Shown here piece after piece: positions 38,386 through 39,232 of a stretch of 39,232 bases of DNA (position 1 is its first letter; every line of letters starts with the position of its first letter). This DNA is from an uncultured Caballeronia sp. (lineage in GTDB: Bacteria; Pseudomonadota; Gammaproteobacteria; Burkholderiales; Burkholderiaceae): NCBI GenBank assembly GCA_940588625.1, contig CALNPU010000015.1, positions 1 through 39,232 of the forward strand, written 5' to 3'. A model generated the notes under the pieces. It was not told the DNA's origin and made no database searches. It saw nothing but the letters and a program-made list of their open reading frames with translations. The translations under genes and the position numbers were made by a program.

Positions 38386-38690
38386 ACGCCCGTCGAGGCG
38401 CGGTCGGAAGCGGCTGCACCAGAGCCGGCGCGCGGGAGATTGAAGCAACGTCGATATAGAGGATGGTTCAGGCCCGGGGGGCTGGAACACATTTATGAAG
38501 GAGAGCGTGGGCAGGTTCTTGCAGGCGGAAACGTCAACGCGCGTTCGTAGAAAAAGAAGTCGATTTATAATTTTACATAATATAAATTATCACTTTAAGC
38601 ATCTAAGGGCAAAGTTGAAATGTCGTAGCCAGACGGTTTTCTGTCCATGCTGGATGCCGGTTCTTCAGACTGCCGGGGTCCATCGTGGCG
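38386..38690 (+). other. Intergenic region after lon, no gene recognised
   Basis: No tRNA or coding gene is seen. It includes an AT-rich stretch (about 38560-38600, with ATAATTT and AAATTAT as arms of a weak inverted repeat). The short open frame at 38495-38746 is not convincing. Confidence 0.45.
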
Positions 38691-38699
38691 CTTACCGGG

Positions 38700-39150
38700 A
38701 TAATCACCATGGACGATGCGTGAGCTGGATCGGCTCAAGGTTATGAAGCCGTGATCGAAGAACGGCTGATGCCATGGCGTGCCGCTGAGCGACTGGGCAA
38801 CGGTACGTCATTTGATGGTGCAGTACGATCAGGGATACACCGGCCAATCGCAAGCTAGTACACCATTATATCGACGTCTGGGAGTTTCCGGACGGGCGCA
38901 TCGAGATCAGGGCAGATGGCATCGCTCTGCCCTACGTGTCCACCGGCTCTCCGAGATCGATCAGGGCGCAGTGATCGAGCACAAGCGGCCCAGGTGCTCC
39001 AGGCGCAGCGCGACAATCGGCGCGCGTCGGGTTCACCGTCACGCACGAACCGTGGCGTAGCCGTATGCGACAAGGAACGATCTCCTGGCACAAAGAAGCA
39101 GCGCGAGTTCACTAGAAGGAAGATCTGTAAGTGCTCGATTTTCGGCGTTT
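38700..39150 (+). mobile_element. ISNCY-type transposase remnant, internally deleted
   Basis: Remnant of an ISNCY (IS1202-like) transposase. The N-terminal helix-turn-helix is visible as AVIEERLMPWRAAERLG, but the catalytic DDE core is missing. The sequence jumps near 38805-38850 to the C-terminal part: NRKLVHHYIDVWEFPDGRIE, IRADGIALPYVS, LSEIDQGAVIEHKR, QRDNRRASGSPSRTNRGVAV and ERSPGTKKQREF, spread over several frames. It therefore looks like an internally deleted, frameshifted and immobile copy. The terminal repeats are not certain; the last bases of the window contain a near-tandem repeat (GAGAGAGGAGCACGGG and GAGAGAGGAGGCACGGG at 39165-39199). Naming the family rests on my recall of the C-terminal motif. 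Confidence 0.65.
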
Positions 39151-39232
39151 ATCGGCAGCGGTACGAGAGAGGAGCACGGGTTGAGAGAGGAGGCACGGGT
39201 GTCCGCCTCAAAAATTGGTGGGCACCTATGGC

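Noticed and set aside
1-39232. All frameshifts are sequencing or assembly errors
   Set aside because: Long clean frames in mfd, lon, clpX and the two-component genes, in-frame nonsense codons, codon-scale deletions (argE, potF, tig ends) and a template-switch insertion are not typical of base-calling error. Reads would still be needed to be certain for each single base.
1-39232. CRISPR array, prophage, secretion system, toxin-antitoxin or biosynthetic gene cluster
   Set aside because: I saw no regularly spaced repeats, no phage or secretion genes, and no cluster of biosynthetic enzymes. The only toxin-antitoxin-like gene is a single broken nucleotidyltransferase.

Overview
The window looks like a decaying stretch of a Burkholderiaceae chromosome (Burkholderia/Paraburkholderia/Caballeronia type). 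The intact proteins read like that group: a 1163-aa Mfd divergent from ispD-ispF, an AhpC/AhpD pair, a RisS/RisA-like two-component pair, and tig-clpP-clpX-lon. About two thirds of the recognisable genes are broken by single-base deletions, in-frame stops and internal deletions. The likely intact genes cover roughly 12.6 kb of 39.2 kb. This pattern (GC-rich, many young pseudogenes, little IS debris, housekeeping genes kept) fits a host-restricted symbiont in genome reduction, such as the leaf-nodule 'Candidatus Burkholderia' lineages. That assignment is inference; the pattern of decay is seen directly.

Layout. 1-1.6 kb: DUF1289 gene with an altered 3' end, then a broken pldA, both on the minus strand. 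2.2-6.25 kb: potF-potG-potH-potI, a polyamine ABC importer, every gene broken. 6.3-8.8 kb (minus): threonine/serine dehydratase with one amber stop, nucleotidyltransferase remnant, ArgE/DapE-type deacetylase with a 3' deletion. 8.9-17.4 kb is the best preserved block: mfd (-), ispD and ispF (+), ahpC intact but ahpD broken (-), RisS-like kinase and RisA-like regulator (-). 17.6-21.2 kb: serine-rich exported protein, DUF1800 and DUF1501 genes, all broken. 21.2-25.8 kb: intact hpnD-like squalene/phytoene synthase family gene, two broken transglutaminase-like genes, a broken ECF sigma factor and a broken second clpP. 25.87 kb: intact tRNA-Leu(UAG). 26-31.6 kb: broken DUF2946, TonB receptor and PepSY genes (iron uptake), and a broken glycerate kinase. 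32.1-38.4 kb: trigger factor gene with five single-base deletions followed by intact clpP, clpX and lon. 38.7-39.2 kb: internally deleted ISNCY-type transposase remnant.

What appears to be kept: transcription-coupled repair (Mfd), MEP-pathway isoprenoid synthesis (IspD, IspF) and one enzyme linked to hopanoids, peroxide defence (AhpC), one envelope-type two-component system, ClpXP and Lon proteolysis, and one tRNA. What has been lost: putrescine uptake, outer-membrane phospholipase, siderophore or haem-type uptake, some amino-acid and glycerate catabolism, the second ClpP, AhpD, and trigger factor. I found no CRISPR array, prophage, secretion system, biosynthetic cluster or clearly new multi-gene system. 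The most interesting signals are the pattern of decay itself (trigger factor beside intact proteases, a template-switch mutation in potH, amber-rich nonsense codons) and the altered ispF end.
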